Shown here: piece after piece, positions 52,498-63,052 of the stretch
Numbering within the stretch: position 1 is the first letter of the stretch
Layout of the letters: every line of letters starts with the position of its first letter
Assembly (NCBI RefSeq): GCF_026914185.1
Contig: NC_070568.1
Coordinates: forward strand, 5,414,001-5,478,000
DNA: 64,000 bases
From: Puccinia triticina
Lineage: Eukaryota; Basidiomycota; Pucciniomycetes; Pucciniales; Pucciniaceae
Direction of reading: 5' to 3'
The notes under the pieces: generated by a model
Told to the model about the DNA's origin: nothing
Databases searched by the model: none
What the model saw: the letters and a program-made list of their open reading frames with translations, nothing else
Translations under genes and position numbers: made by a program

Positions 52498-54717
52498 TTG
52501 GAGAAACTAAAAAAACAAACTATAAAATATTTCTCAAAGATTTTATCCATCAAACCGGGACTAGCAAGGACCAATAGGACAGCTGAATCAACCACATTTC
52601 TCAAATGTATTCCGTCTATCAATAGTGTAAAATTATTAGCTTCACAACAACCTACCAACAATAGAGTTGGGAAGCTATTCAAAAAGGGTTTGGGCTTGGC
52701 ATTTCAAGCAAAGTTATGTCAGAGTTGGAAGGATGGAAGCCTATGGTGTATGACCAAATACAAACCAGTAGCAAAGAAAATACGACCCATTAATGAACCT
52801 ATTCCGCAAATGCTAAACCCGCCTCTTCAACGACCACCACTTTCACGAAATCCTTATGAAACACCACTCACACCTAATCCTCCGGAATTCGAGCCAACCG
52901 CCAGGATAACGGAGGAACGTCTGAAGGTAGTCAACTTTGGACCGGACAGATGGCTTTGGGAAGAAGAATTGAAACTCTTCAAGCACCTAATCATAATCCG
53001 AGAGAAGGCTATAGCATTCACCCCAGAAGAGAGAGGACTTTTGAAGCATTCCTATGGTTTGCCTTATATTATACCAGTAGTGGATCACCAACCTTGGCAG
53101 AAGAAGCCAATTCCAATACCTGCAGCAATTATGGATGAATACGTGGAACAAGTACGGGAACGTATACAAAACAAACTTTACAAACAATCAACATCCAGCT
53201 ATTCTAGTCCAGTTTTCTGTGTCCTAAAGCATGATGGAAAACTAAGAATAGTTCACGACTTACAAGAAATGAACAAGGTTACCATCAAGGATGCTGGGCT
53301 ACCTCCTGCGACAGAAGAATTTGTGGAATCCTTTGCGGGGTGCGCTTGTTACGGACTAGGCAATATCATGGGCGGCTACGACGAACGAGAATTAGCTCCA
53401 GAATCAAGACCTCTGACCACCTTTGATACACCACTAGGAAGATTTCAACTTACAAGACTTCCCCAGGGAGCTACAAACTCTGTGGCTGTTTACCAAGCTC
53501 AGATGATGTGTATCCTTCAGGATGAAATACCGGAACATGTAGGCGTATTTATTGATGATGGCGGAATCAAAGGACCGGTTTCAACATACAACAATGAAGT
53601 GTTAGAAGGAAATCCCGGAATACGGCGGTTTATTTGGGAATACGCTCAAACTCTGGAAAGAGTTTTATTTCGGATTGAAGAAGCTGGACTTACCATCTCC
53701 GGAAAAAAGTTTGCGTGCTGTGTACCAGCTCTGGACATCGTCGGGCACGTAGTCTGCAGAGAAGGACGAAGGGTATCATCTCAGAAGAAAAACAAAATCT
53801 CAACTTGGCCTGCTCCAAACAATGTCACTGAACTCCGAGGTTTTATGGGAATAGTGACCTATGTCAGAATTTTCATAAAGAATCTGTCAGAAATTGCTGC
53901 GCCTCTCAGAAAACTCACACAAAAGGATACCAAGTGGGCCTGGGACAAGGACTGTGATCAAGCATTCAACCGCCTTAAAGAGATTATTGGAGAAGAAATT
54001 ACTCTAAAAAACCTTGACTACTCTAAAGGTTCCAGACTGATCATCTTAGCCGTGGATTCAAGCTTCATTGCGGCTGGAGGAGTACTTTCTCAGCAAGAAC
54101 TGGAGACAGGACTTATTCGACCAGTGCTTTACGAGTCAGTTGTCTTCTCACTGGTGGAATCAAAATATTCCCAGCCAAAGTTAGAGCTCTGTGGAGTAGC
54201 CAGGATCCTCAAGAAATTACAGACACTTCTTTGGGGTCAACACTTTGAGTTACAAGTGGACGCTCAATCCCTAATCCAAATGATCAACTCTCCTTCGCTT
54301 CCCAATGCACCTATGACCAGATGGGTGGCTTTCATTCAGCTATTCTCATTTGATATGGTACATAAGCCAGGAAAGACATTTACTTTACCAGATGCCTTGT
54401 CAAGACGGCCAATAAGCGATGACAAGGACGAGTTTTATAACGATTCAGACGACTTTGATGAAGAGGAACCACTGATTAAAGTCTGCTCCCAATTTAGAAC
54501 ATTCTCAATGTCCACAAGTATTCTGGAATGGGAATCACCTGGATTTTGGAAAGATCTCAAGGACTATTTACAAACCCTGCGTAAACCACAAGGATTGGAT
54601 CCTGAAGAATTTCAGAAACTCAAACGAAAATCAGCAAATTATTTCATTCAGGATGGACGACTGATGCGCCGGCACTCTCCAATGGCGCAACTAGTAATCT
54701 CTAACATCTCGTACTAA
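52498..54717 (+). pseudogene. reverse transcriptase and RNase H of element C
   Basis: 739 codons. An N-terminal extension with YKPVAKKIRPIN, RT boxes SSYSSPVFCVLK, LRIVHDLQEMN, then GLGNIMGGYDERE. At this point the family normally has the first catalytic Asp (D.MGGYD-type), and here it is Asn (AAT 53362-53364, next to a C, so a CpG change fits). The second box is VFIDDGG with both Asp intact. RNase H: AVDSSFIAAGGVL, SKYSQPKLELCGVA, QVDAQSL. An acidic linker follows. It ends TAA at 54715-54717, with integrase continuing in frame, so the stop is internal to pol. Confidence 0.9.
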
Positions 54718-55947
54718 AGTAAACTCTTACGGAAGGTTCACGAGGAACTCGGTCATCAAGGACTTGAAGAAACATACCAACGCCTAGTCTGCCGATTTTG
54801 GTGGCCAAGTCTGAAGAAAAAGGTTCGCTTATGGGTACAAAGCTGTGAACCATGTCAAAAAAGGGACCCGCTAGTACCTAGGGAAATTTGAAACCCAACA
54901 GGCGAAAACACTTTATTTGGACGAGTAGCGTTGGACGTCTGTCACATCAAGGCTGGGAGATATAAATATTTACTTGTGGCTCGAGATGACTTATCAGGAT
55001 GGGTAGAGGCAGCTCCTTTGGTCAAACTCACAGCGGCAACAATTGGAAAATTTCTCTTGGAAGAATGGGTTTATTGGTACGGGGTAATCAAGACGGTTAC
55101 GGCAGACAATGGACCCGAATTCAAAAATGAATTTATCAAAGCTGTGGAAAAGATTGGTGCAACTTTCAAACCACCTACACCTTATTACCCAGAGGCCAAC
55201 GGCATGATAGAAAGAGGACACAGGCCAATTAAAGACACATTAATCAAGATGTGCGGCGAGTCTGGAGGAAAATGGAGAGAATATCTACCTCTAGTGCTTT
55301 TTTCAGACAGGATTTCGACAAAACGTACAACAGGTTACTCACCATTTGAACTGGTTTTTGGACAAAAGGCGGTGCTACCTGTGGATCTAGAAATGGACAC
55401 CTATCTAGGAATTGATTGGATGGAAATCAAAACTACAGAACAGCTCTTAGAAGCACGAACAAAGAAATTGGAAAGGAGGGATGAAATTCTGGAAATAGCT
55501 CACGGGAAACTAATGAAAGCTAGAGAATCTTCTGTTTGGTACTGGGACCAAAAAATGGCGGCAAGACTCCAAAACGCTCTTGAACCTGGCGAACTAGTTT
55601 TAATTTACAATAAAAGCTTGGAGGACCAATGGGGAAAGCTTTTTCTTAATCGATGGAATGGTCCTTTTAGAATCACTAAACAATTACCAAAGGGGTCTTA
55701 TATCTTGGAGGAATTGGATGGGGTGGAACTTAAAAGGGCTTACGCAGCTTCTCATATCAAACGCTTTTACCCACGTGGACGTAAACTTGAAGAGATTCAA
55801 CAAGATGAGGATCCAGATCAACCTGATTCTTCAGAAGAGGAGGACGGCAAAGGTGAAAACTCACATGAAGATTCTGATGATGAGCTAGACAACAATCTGA
55901 ATTCAAGCCCATCTCCAAGTTGGGGGAGAAAACAACAATCTATTTGA
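54718..55947 (+). pseudogene. integrase of element C
   Basis: Same frame as RT. Zinc finger HEELGHQG...CEPCQKRD (54739-54870), TGA at 54889-54891, then the core from about 54931: Asp in ALDVCHI, Asp in TADNGPEF, Glu in EANGMIERGH, and a C-terminal GPFRI / GSYILEELDG module. There is no chromodomain; the protein ends in an acidic Asp/Glu/Ser-rich tail (SSEEEDGKG). Stop TGA at 55945. The core itself is intact. Confidence 0.9.
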
Positions 55948-56399
55948 GAACATTTGGGCATTCTCCACGACAAAAGTATTATGTTTACATTCAAAAAAAA
56001 AAAAAAAAAAAAAACCCTCTTTGGATTATCCTTGAACAACACATTTTCTTTATTTTGAAGTCATAGAGAACACTAAAACTCACTTCTCACACAAGGTTGA
56101 GGACAACCTGTTTAAGTTGGGGGAGGGGTGTTTGTGTATGTATTTCAGACCAATAATAAGAATAAGATAAAAAGAGACTAGCCTACTGTACAAGAGATAA
56201 AAAGAAAAAGAATAATACATTTTTTTTAGTTTTAGCACATATGAATTTTCTTTTTTTTTCGTTATCTATCGATTTTTTTGATTTTACAACAATTTTACCC
56301 CTGGAAACAAGCAGCATAGGCGACTAAAAGAAAAAGCAAAACAAAAATAATTAGTATAAAAATAATAAAAATAGAAGAAAGATAGAAACTCACTTTTGG
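55917..56399 (+). other. post-integrase segment with two extra polypurine-tract-like motifs
   Basis: aagttgggggag occurs at 55917-55928 and 56114-56125, the same 12 bases that form the tract before the 3' LTR at 59351-59362. An A-run of about 22 bases lies at 55994-56016. The segment is otherwise AT-rich. The antisense gene ends at 56400. Confidence 0.7.
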
Positions 56400-57782
56400 T
56401 CAATTGGCTTGACGAACAAGATGGTCGGTGGTCAGATATTGATGGGCCCAGGCCTGAAAAAGGTCGATGCGTTCCACGTGGTCGAATCCATTTGGAGAAG
56501 GGTTGCGGTTAGAAAATGCAACAAAGTCCTCAACCATTCCGACATAGAAATGGAAAAGGACAGCTGGTTCAACAGTGGCGGGAGTCGTTGGGACAATACC
56601 GTGTCGGCGAGTAAGAAGCGCTTCGATTTGGTGAGGGCGAAGGAAGGGAAATTCGGTTATACCATAATCACCACGAACAGACGGCGAAGGGATGCGCGGA
56701 AAGCTCTCATTAGGACCATTATCGTGATCGGAAAGTTCATCGACCTCAGAATTGGGCTGGATAGGATTGTTCTCTGGGGCAGTCTGCTCATCCACCTCCA
56801 TATGCAGTTGGGACTCGGGTTGCAATGGGTGGCCACGAGGACGAGTTGTCCAGGCGGGTAATGGCATCCAGGAGTCATCAAGAGCAACCCGGTTGGATGA
56901 TACGGCCTAAATACACATGTGCAAATTCAACCAAGCATCAGTACAGCTCTTCGCTGAGAAAAGAATCAGAAGAGTAACTTACCGGTGCTGGGGAACTTTC
57001 CGGGGCTCTCGGATGAAAAACCGGAGAGTCGGGGTTAGGCAAGCGATCTGGGGTTCGGGGGCAGTAGATGGGCGACCCAGCAATAGGATCAATACCCTCA
57101 GACGGGCCAGAAGTCGGATAAGGAGTTGGAGTTCTGAATCAAGGGTGAAGCCCAACCAAACTCGGAGGAATCGCTGGGGCTGCAACCTCAGCTGCAGAAG
57201 ACGTCGAGCCAAGCGGAGTTTGGTCAATCGGCGGGGCCAGTTCACTGTTATTAGAACCCAAGAACTATACAAGACAAGGGCAGCTGGCAGGATGGCAAAG
57301 AAGACAAGGAAAGACCTTACCGTCTCTAAAGTTTGGATCGTTGCATCACCAACAATGAATGGTTGAAGAGCCACCGGGGACTCAAGGCAGATGTCAGACA
57401 TCATCAGCAAGTTTGAGAGATATTCACCCTGGTCCTGGGTCCAGTTCAAGTGATCACGTGACGAATGGGTTGGCGGCTCAGCAGGCGCATCATTACAAGG
57501 CGTCTAGGAAATACAACGATCAGTTTCCTTTAAATGATAAACATCCGCAATACAGAAAACAAAACATACCTCGGGGAAAGGCTGCCCAAGAGGGTGGTGG
57601 TTTAAGAGGTTTTGATCAAAACCCATCACATCAAGGACCAAGGAATTGGTCTATAAAGCAGCAAGACCATTAGGAGGTATTAAATCTGGGCTACAGAGAA
57701 AGGAACGTACCTGTTTTGCAACAGAACTCACACGAGGGCGTAAATGATAGGGATGCAAAGGTTGGCTAGAGGAGGAAGTCAT
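56400..57782 (-). pseudogene. antisense five-exon gene carried inside element C
   Basis: Exons on the minus strand: 57782-57711 (24 codons, MTSSSSQPLHPYHLRP), 57650-57570 (27), 57503-57321 (61), 57264-56983 (94), 56906-56400 (168 plus TGA). All four introns (about 46-76 bp) are GT-AG with good donors (gtacgt, gtatgt, gtaagg, gtaagt), and all fall in phase 0. Total about 374 residues. Exon 3 has GEYLSNLLMMSDICLESP; exon 4 is Pro/Ser-rich; exon 5 has an acidic middle (EVDEQTAPENN) and a predicted folded part (FPFLRPHQIEALLTRRHG, VLFHFYVGMVEDFVAF). One in-frame TGA (57141-57139) in exon 4 fits CGA to TGA. The product is not recognised. The chain of exons in one phase makes chance very unlikely. 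Confidence 0.75.
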
Positions 57783-57880
57783 AACAGGGTCGATGGGGAT
57801 TGAAGGAACTAATGCAAAAGGGTGGCTGGACGCTGAGGAGATGATGGGGAGGAAACCTGAATCGATGGAGAGAAGGCTTG

Positions 57881-57890
57881 TTTTATACCC
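57881..57890 (-). promoter_or_regulatory. TATA box of the antisense gene
   Basis: On the minus strand gggtataaaacaagcc, about 100 bp upstream of the chosen ATG at 57782. An ATG further upstream at 57932 would lie before the TATA box, which is why I prefer 57782. Confidence 0.5.
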
Positions 57891-59350
57891 TTCAGAGAAG
57901 CTATCAGCTTTGCCCGTATGGCCGGACATCACCAGGAATCAGGATGCGAGTAGACGACTTACCTGGCTGCCCGGCAACAACAAAGGCTTGAGGGCCCTGC
58001 CTCATTATTCGGACCCTTTGATCACGGCTCGGCGGGCTATGGCCGAGGTAATATAGCCAAACGCACCCGCCATGAAGCCGCGCATGACCCGGACGGCCCA
58101 ACCTGAGCATGACAAACTGAGTAAAGGATGAAAGGGCTTCAGCTGGAAGACAATGCAGCTGAAGCAATATAAAACTTAATATAAACAAACAACATTACAT
58201 ACCTTATGGGCTCAGCTTTGGCTGTTCAGAAGAACGAAGCGGGGATCAAATTCCTGCAGCTCAAGGCCGCAGAAGCAAACTTGAGTTCAATCCTGAAGGC
58301 TGGTGATGGCGGCTCGAGGCGGCGAAGTCGGTGGATTGGCTCTGAGGCACTGCGGGCGCCTCAAAGGAATCCACCCCCTGGAGATGGTAGAGGTGGTCCG
58401 TTAAGTCGTCTATGTAGTTAGGATCGAGGTGTTGGTCGAGGTCGTTTGGATTGAGAAGTCAGCGGAAGGTCGCAAGGTTTGGTCTCCTGCAGCTCAAGGC
58501 CGCAGCAGCCAGCTCGAATTCGATCCTGTGGCTAGTGGTGGTGGAGGCGAAGAAGAAGCGTGGTCAATGAAGCTTCGAGTATTCTCTCTGAATCTGGGAA
58601 CCCCACTGCGAAGAGGGTTGCGACAGACTCTGAGAGAATACTCTCAGCTATGTGTTGGAAGGATCACCTACTATGTACATATCAGCTGTGGTCCGAGTCG
58701 GACATCGGTTATGGTCCAAGCCAAACACGATTGGGCGGCATTGCAGACAGGGGGATCAGAGAGACTGGTCGGGTAGCGCGTGCCCCCGATCAATACTCGA
58801 AACCAGGAGGTACAGGCATGTCACACGCACGAGCGCAGCGCAGCGCTCAGCGCGAGAAAACTTCTGACCCCGAACTCGGACGAGTCACGCGGGTATTGGA
58901 ACCCCGATCACTACTCGGCAACAGAACGGGCGGTCCCAATCAACGCAGAGCACCCGGGCCCAGGGCCCGTTTACTTGGATCATGAGGAACAGAGTACGGG
59001 TCCCCAATCAATACTCGTTGACCCAGGCTCGCGGCTTCAAGCGCGCGCACTCTGGAGTTCTAGCGCGGCGACTACAGCGGCGACGCGAAGTCACATGCTG
59101 CGGAACTGCGCAGCTGCGGACTGCGTGCAGCACCTCGACTCCCAGAGATGAAAAATTTTCTGGCTCACAAATCAATTCAAAAATCATGAAGTCCAATTTT
59201 TGCGCAAAACTTCACTCCATGATACCCCAGCAATGTCTAAAACAGCCAATATTGAAGAATTCTGGAATGACAGCTGTGCAACTCAACTTTCAAGCTTTCA
59301 AACTCAAAATGCGGCACTTTTTCACGGCAAATTGTCTGGGGACAGACAAT
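57891..59350. other. upstream region of the antisense gene, duplications, no gene
   Basis: A direct repeat of about 80 bp (cctgcagctcaaggccgcag at about 58251 and 58486). An inverted repeat gagtattctctc / gagagaatactc at 58579-58650. Three loose copies of ccccgatcaatactcg (58780, 58905, 59000). Short gcgcagcgcagcgctcagcgcg at 58832. This is likely the promoter side of the antisense gene. No coding sequence is supported. Confidence 0.5.
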
Positions 59351-59364
59351 AAGTTGGGGGAGGA
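59351..59364 (+). other. polypurine tract of element C
   Basis: aagttgggggagga directly adjacent to the 3' LTR, the expected primer site for plus-strand DNA synthesis. Confidence 0.85.
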
Positions 59365-60165
59365 TGTGGTATACAAAATGGGAAAAATCAAAAGTTTTCT
59401 CTCACTAGTATATTTCACCCATAGAAGGCCTCAAGATACAACCAAACAGGCCCCTTAATCAGATTCTACAGCCAAATTAACCCCTAGTCACCGCTGAAAG
59501 CGTAACTGGAGCTCCACTGCACTGGAAGTTAGACCCTCCAGAACACCTGTAGCACCCTGTCATTCCCCAATATACACATACATTTCCCTACTCCATGGTA
59601 TCTCCACTGCATATATTAGTTTGCCTTTGTTTGCTATCTGCATTACATCATTCAGCACTGCCCCTGTAGTCTGTGCCATTGTTCTCCGCAGTCTAGAACT
59701 TTCACCTCCACTTTTGTTTGGTTTTGTTGCATCACATGCCATTGTTCCCTGCATCATGCATGCACTCCTTGCATAAATTGTACACAGCCCAAGCCAGCAA
59801 AAATCCCTCACTGGGGCTGCCCTGGAGCTAAAATCCCTCACATTTGTCTATATAAGGAGCTCTCTCCCCCCCCCCAATTTGGTTCCTCAGTTTATTACTG
59901 ATCAGTGATTCACTCACCACCTTGTACTCTCAACACTTACAACTTACAACTATACTCATAACAACCCTTATATATCAATAACAACTCTTTATACGGTGTC
60001 TCGAACAAACTCATCTTGAGCATCCACTCCTATCACCTAATTAAAACTTGCCAAGCTGAGCTTGGTGAGTCTTGTAGCTGTTAGTATAGAAGGGCAGAGC
60101 TTGCAACTCCTTCATCCCCTTCTCCATTCAGCAAAAGGGTTTCAAAACCACTTTTGAGTCTTACA
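59365..60165 (+). repeat. 3' LTR of element C
   Basis: 801 bp, essentially identical to the 5' LTR. TATATAAGG at 59849-59857. Confidence 0.96.
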
Positions 60166-60229
60166 CCGTGAGGGCAGCCACCAGGCACTCATCCCCTCCC
60201 AGCGGTGTCGCCGGCCTAGCACTGGTCAA

Positions 60230-62536
60230 AGCTTCATAACGACACTTGCCACCTTGGGCTTGCTTTGAAGAAAAAATCGTTTGAATTGCATTTGATTACA
60301 TAGAGATGCGCACAAAGATATATTTGCGGACTTGGGCAGCAACAACCGCACAAAATCTCTATCTGGCTCTTTGGTGAAGTTTATTGGACAATATCAAGGT
60401 GAAACCTTTGCTTTGAATGTTGAAGATGATTCCTTCAGTACTCTGACCTCTCCAATCTGTTTTGTTAGATTGCCGAATCCAAAATTAGTTTAGTTTCCAA
60501 TGTTTGGACAACGAAAGGTGGGCACAAGGCCTTCCTTGGCATATTGGCATGTTACATCACAAAGAACTGGGAATACCAATGCCAGCACTTTTCAATGAAA
60601 TATATATCTTGGCATCATAAGGGCAAGTATCTTGCTCTTCCTTTTGACTGAGTTCTGATCAAGAACAGTCTTCACAATAAGATATGTATTAATTTTCTTG
60701 AATCTCAACCTTTCAATCAATCACTGATCTTACTTTTTGCCTTTGTTGTCTTTTTTTTGAATCATTACATCCTAGCCAAAACAGCTGACTCACAATTGAA
60801 CAACTTCACCATGACTAAGGAGCTCTCCAAAATAATCGGTGATCCGTTCTGGGACCATGAAGTAAACCATCAGCGTTGTTTCTGTAACATTCTCTCACTT
60901 ATACTTGGAGCCGGGCTAGCTGCAATAAATCTATCAATCGCGGAGGGACCAACACCAAAAAAACCAGAATCGTTTCCAACCCTTGCAACAACCACTGAGG
61001 AAGGCAAGATAATTGATGATGGGTTTGAACAGTTTGAAGCTGATGAAGAGATTGATCCAGATGATGTCTCTGATTCGCAATCAGATGGTCAAACCAATGA
61101 AGATGACATTGCTGAAGGGGTACCTAGTAAGAAGAAAACTAAAGGGAAGCACACTGACAGTGGGATTGGCTTAACATTGAAGAAGGTTAGGAATTTTTTT
61201 GGTTGTTTTTGGTGCATCATCCTGACTTGCATGCATATCATCCTGATCAAACAGATTGATTATGTATGCCTCACATCTTTAGCTCCCCGGCAAAGCAGGC
61301 CGAGTTCAAATTCTGGGCTGAGAAGCTGGGGTACAAGGGCCCAGGAATCATAGGTGGATACAGAATCCAATGGAACATTGCATATGACAGTTGGAACCAA
61401 GCATATAATGCACAAAAGGAAAGTAAATTTATTTTGATTTTGATTTCACTATCATCAACATTAACAATCTTGTTAGTTTTTATATCTTGTTCACAGGTTG
61501 TAAATCAACTTCTGGTAAATGAGACTGAGAATGGAAAGGTTAATCATTTCAATGGCTACAAGTTCACATCCAAAGAATGGGAGAACATCAAGGTCCTCAA
61601 CAGGGTTCTAAAGGTAGATGGTCTACTCAACACCTTTTGATTTGTTTTCTTGGCTGTTCCAAAAACTAATTTTTTTTCATTTTACGTTTGTGCTTGCAGG
61701 GATTCCTCAATCTAACAAAACGGATGAAGGGAGAAGGCCCATCTTGCTCAATGGTAATGTATGAATATAGTCAACTCATTGACTACCTCTCTCAATTGAG
61801 ACATGATAGCAGTGGAAGTGTCTTGGAGGCAATTTTTGATCCAATGATCAAAAAGGCAAAGAAGTACCAAGATATTGCTCTCAAATGCAAACCAATCCTC
61901 ATGACAACAATGTTGCATCCGGCATGGAGACTTCTCTTGTTTTCAAACAAGTACCCGACTCATCACACTGCAGCTCAATCTCTCCTTGTGAACAAATTCA
62001 AGGAACGTCAAGCATCCCTCAAACCATTGACACCTACACCAACCAAAGAAACATTCCAACCAGCTACAGATGCTGCAGATGAAGGCTACAACTTCTTTCC
62101 ATTGCAAGTTGGGGTGGATGACAGTGAAGATGATTTGAATTGTTATCACGCAACTCAATTTTTGTTAGGTATCAAAGGCAATGTACTCTTGTGGTGGAAG
62201 GTTAGTCGTTCTCATTGATTGTCTTTTCTGTATTGCACAGCACTGACCACTTCATCCCTTTCCATATCTGGGATTCAGACTCAATCAATATTGTTTCCAG
62301 TCCTGTCATCCCTTGCCAGAGACTACTTGGCATGTGCAAGCAGCTTGGCATGTGTAGAGCAAACCTTTTCTGCAGCATCCAACATATGTACCACCATTTG
62401 TACTTCCCTAGCACCTCAAACAATTGAAAGATGCATCAGTAGTGATCTTTGGCTTCGCAGTGGAGCCAGAGCCAAAGGCCAATTTGAAGATTTTCTTGCT
62501 ATTATCAAATCTCCAAAGTTCAACAGTAACATTTAA
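60230..62536 (+). pseudogene. hAT transposase, central and C-terminal part
   Basis: Segments in order: NNRTKSLSGSLVKFIGQY (about 60340), AESKISLVSNVWTTKGGHKA (60471-60530), then KYISWHHKGKY ending TGA near 60650. Next come NHQRCFCNILSLILGAG (60865-60920), an acidic linker, GYKGPGIIGG and a helical region (61780-62200). The hAT dimerisation domain follows: FPVLSSLARDYLACASS, CVEQTFSAASNICTT, SLAPQTIERCISSDLWL (62290-62460). Introns with good sites include 61613-61699 (gtagat...ttgcag) and about 62201-62276 (gttagt...ggattcag), both joining in phase. Stops and missing blocks show decay. It stands right next to element C and probably continues the N-terminal part at 46013. Confidence 0.8.
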
Positions 62537-62604
62537 TCACAATCATATAATCTATCATTGTCCTTGGATCTTTTTCAGATCACATTGTCTTGACTCTTGT
62601 TTTC

Positions 62605-62934
62605 TGTGAAGACCCCCGCAACATTGGGTCTGCACACGAGGGGTTACAGGATCACCTAACCCTAAACCCCCTGCAAGACTCATACTTAGACTTGACCCCA
62701 CTCTTCCCTAGTCGAGCAGAGATCTGATCTCTCTCAACTAGGTGAGCACCCTTTTCTTTCTTCTCTGTTTTCCTTCTGTTTTGTCTGTGTATCTAGCCAG
62801 AGAGATCTGATCTCTCTCGACTAGCCTTTAGAAATACCAGCTACACCGTTTGGAACTAGAACTCAAACGGCTCTTGTCTTGTCTTCTGCGCCCGTACTTC
62901 GTCGTCTTCAGTGAGGGTTCACAGAACCCTTACA
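62605..62934 (+). repeat. 5' LTR of a further Gypsy-like element
   Basis: TGTGAAGACCCCCGC...AACCCTTACA, about 330 bp, related to the LTR at 29096 (gcagagatct.atctctctc, ggaactagaact). Followed after about 120 bp by a gag frame. The 3' end of the element is outside the window. Confidence 0.7.
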
Positions 62935-63052
62935 CTTTTTTTTTCTCGTTCCAAACAAAACACCGGGCTAATTCAGACCCATCCTCAATTTCCGATCTCA
63001 TTCCGTCTCGTTCACCCCGGCCTTTATCCCCGTTCGACCTCTACACCAACCC

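Larger units (their letters stand above)
48482..60165 (+). mobile_element. Ty3/Gypsy element C, 11.7 kb, recent insertion with antisense gene
   Basis: Two 801-bp LTRs differ at about one position (gtagctggtag versus gtagctgttag). CCGT flanks both ends (48478-48481, 60166-60169), the 4-bp duplication also seen for a solo LTR of the family. Order: gag, protease, RT, RNase H, integrase, then 3.4 kb before the 3' LTR holding a minus-strand spliced gene. RT and integrase are in one frame interrupted by TAA 54715 and TGA 54889; gag and protease are in a different frame. The polypurine tract is aagttgggggagga directly before the 3' LTR. Confidence 0.96.

Noticed and set aside
55994..56016. A-run of about 22 bases as a poly(A) tail of a retrocopy
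   Set aside because: It lies within element C in the middle of its colinear structure; a simple-sequence run is sufficient.
56409..57366. Plus-strand open frames of about 150 codons
   Set aside because: They are shadows of the minus-strand spliced gene and do not respect its intron borders.
57783..57932. Upstream ATG at 57932 for the antisense gene
   Set aside because: It would precede the TATA box at 57881; the ATG at 57782 gives a normal leader length.
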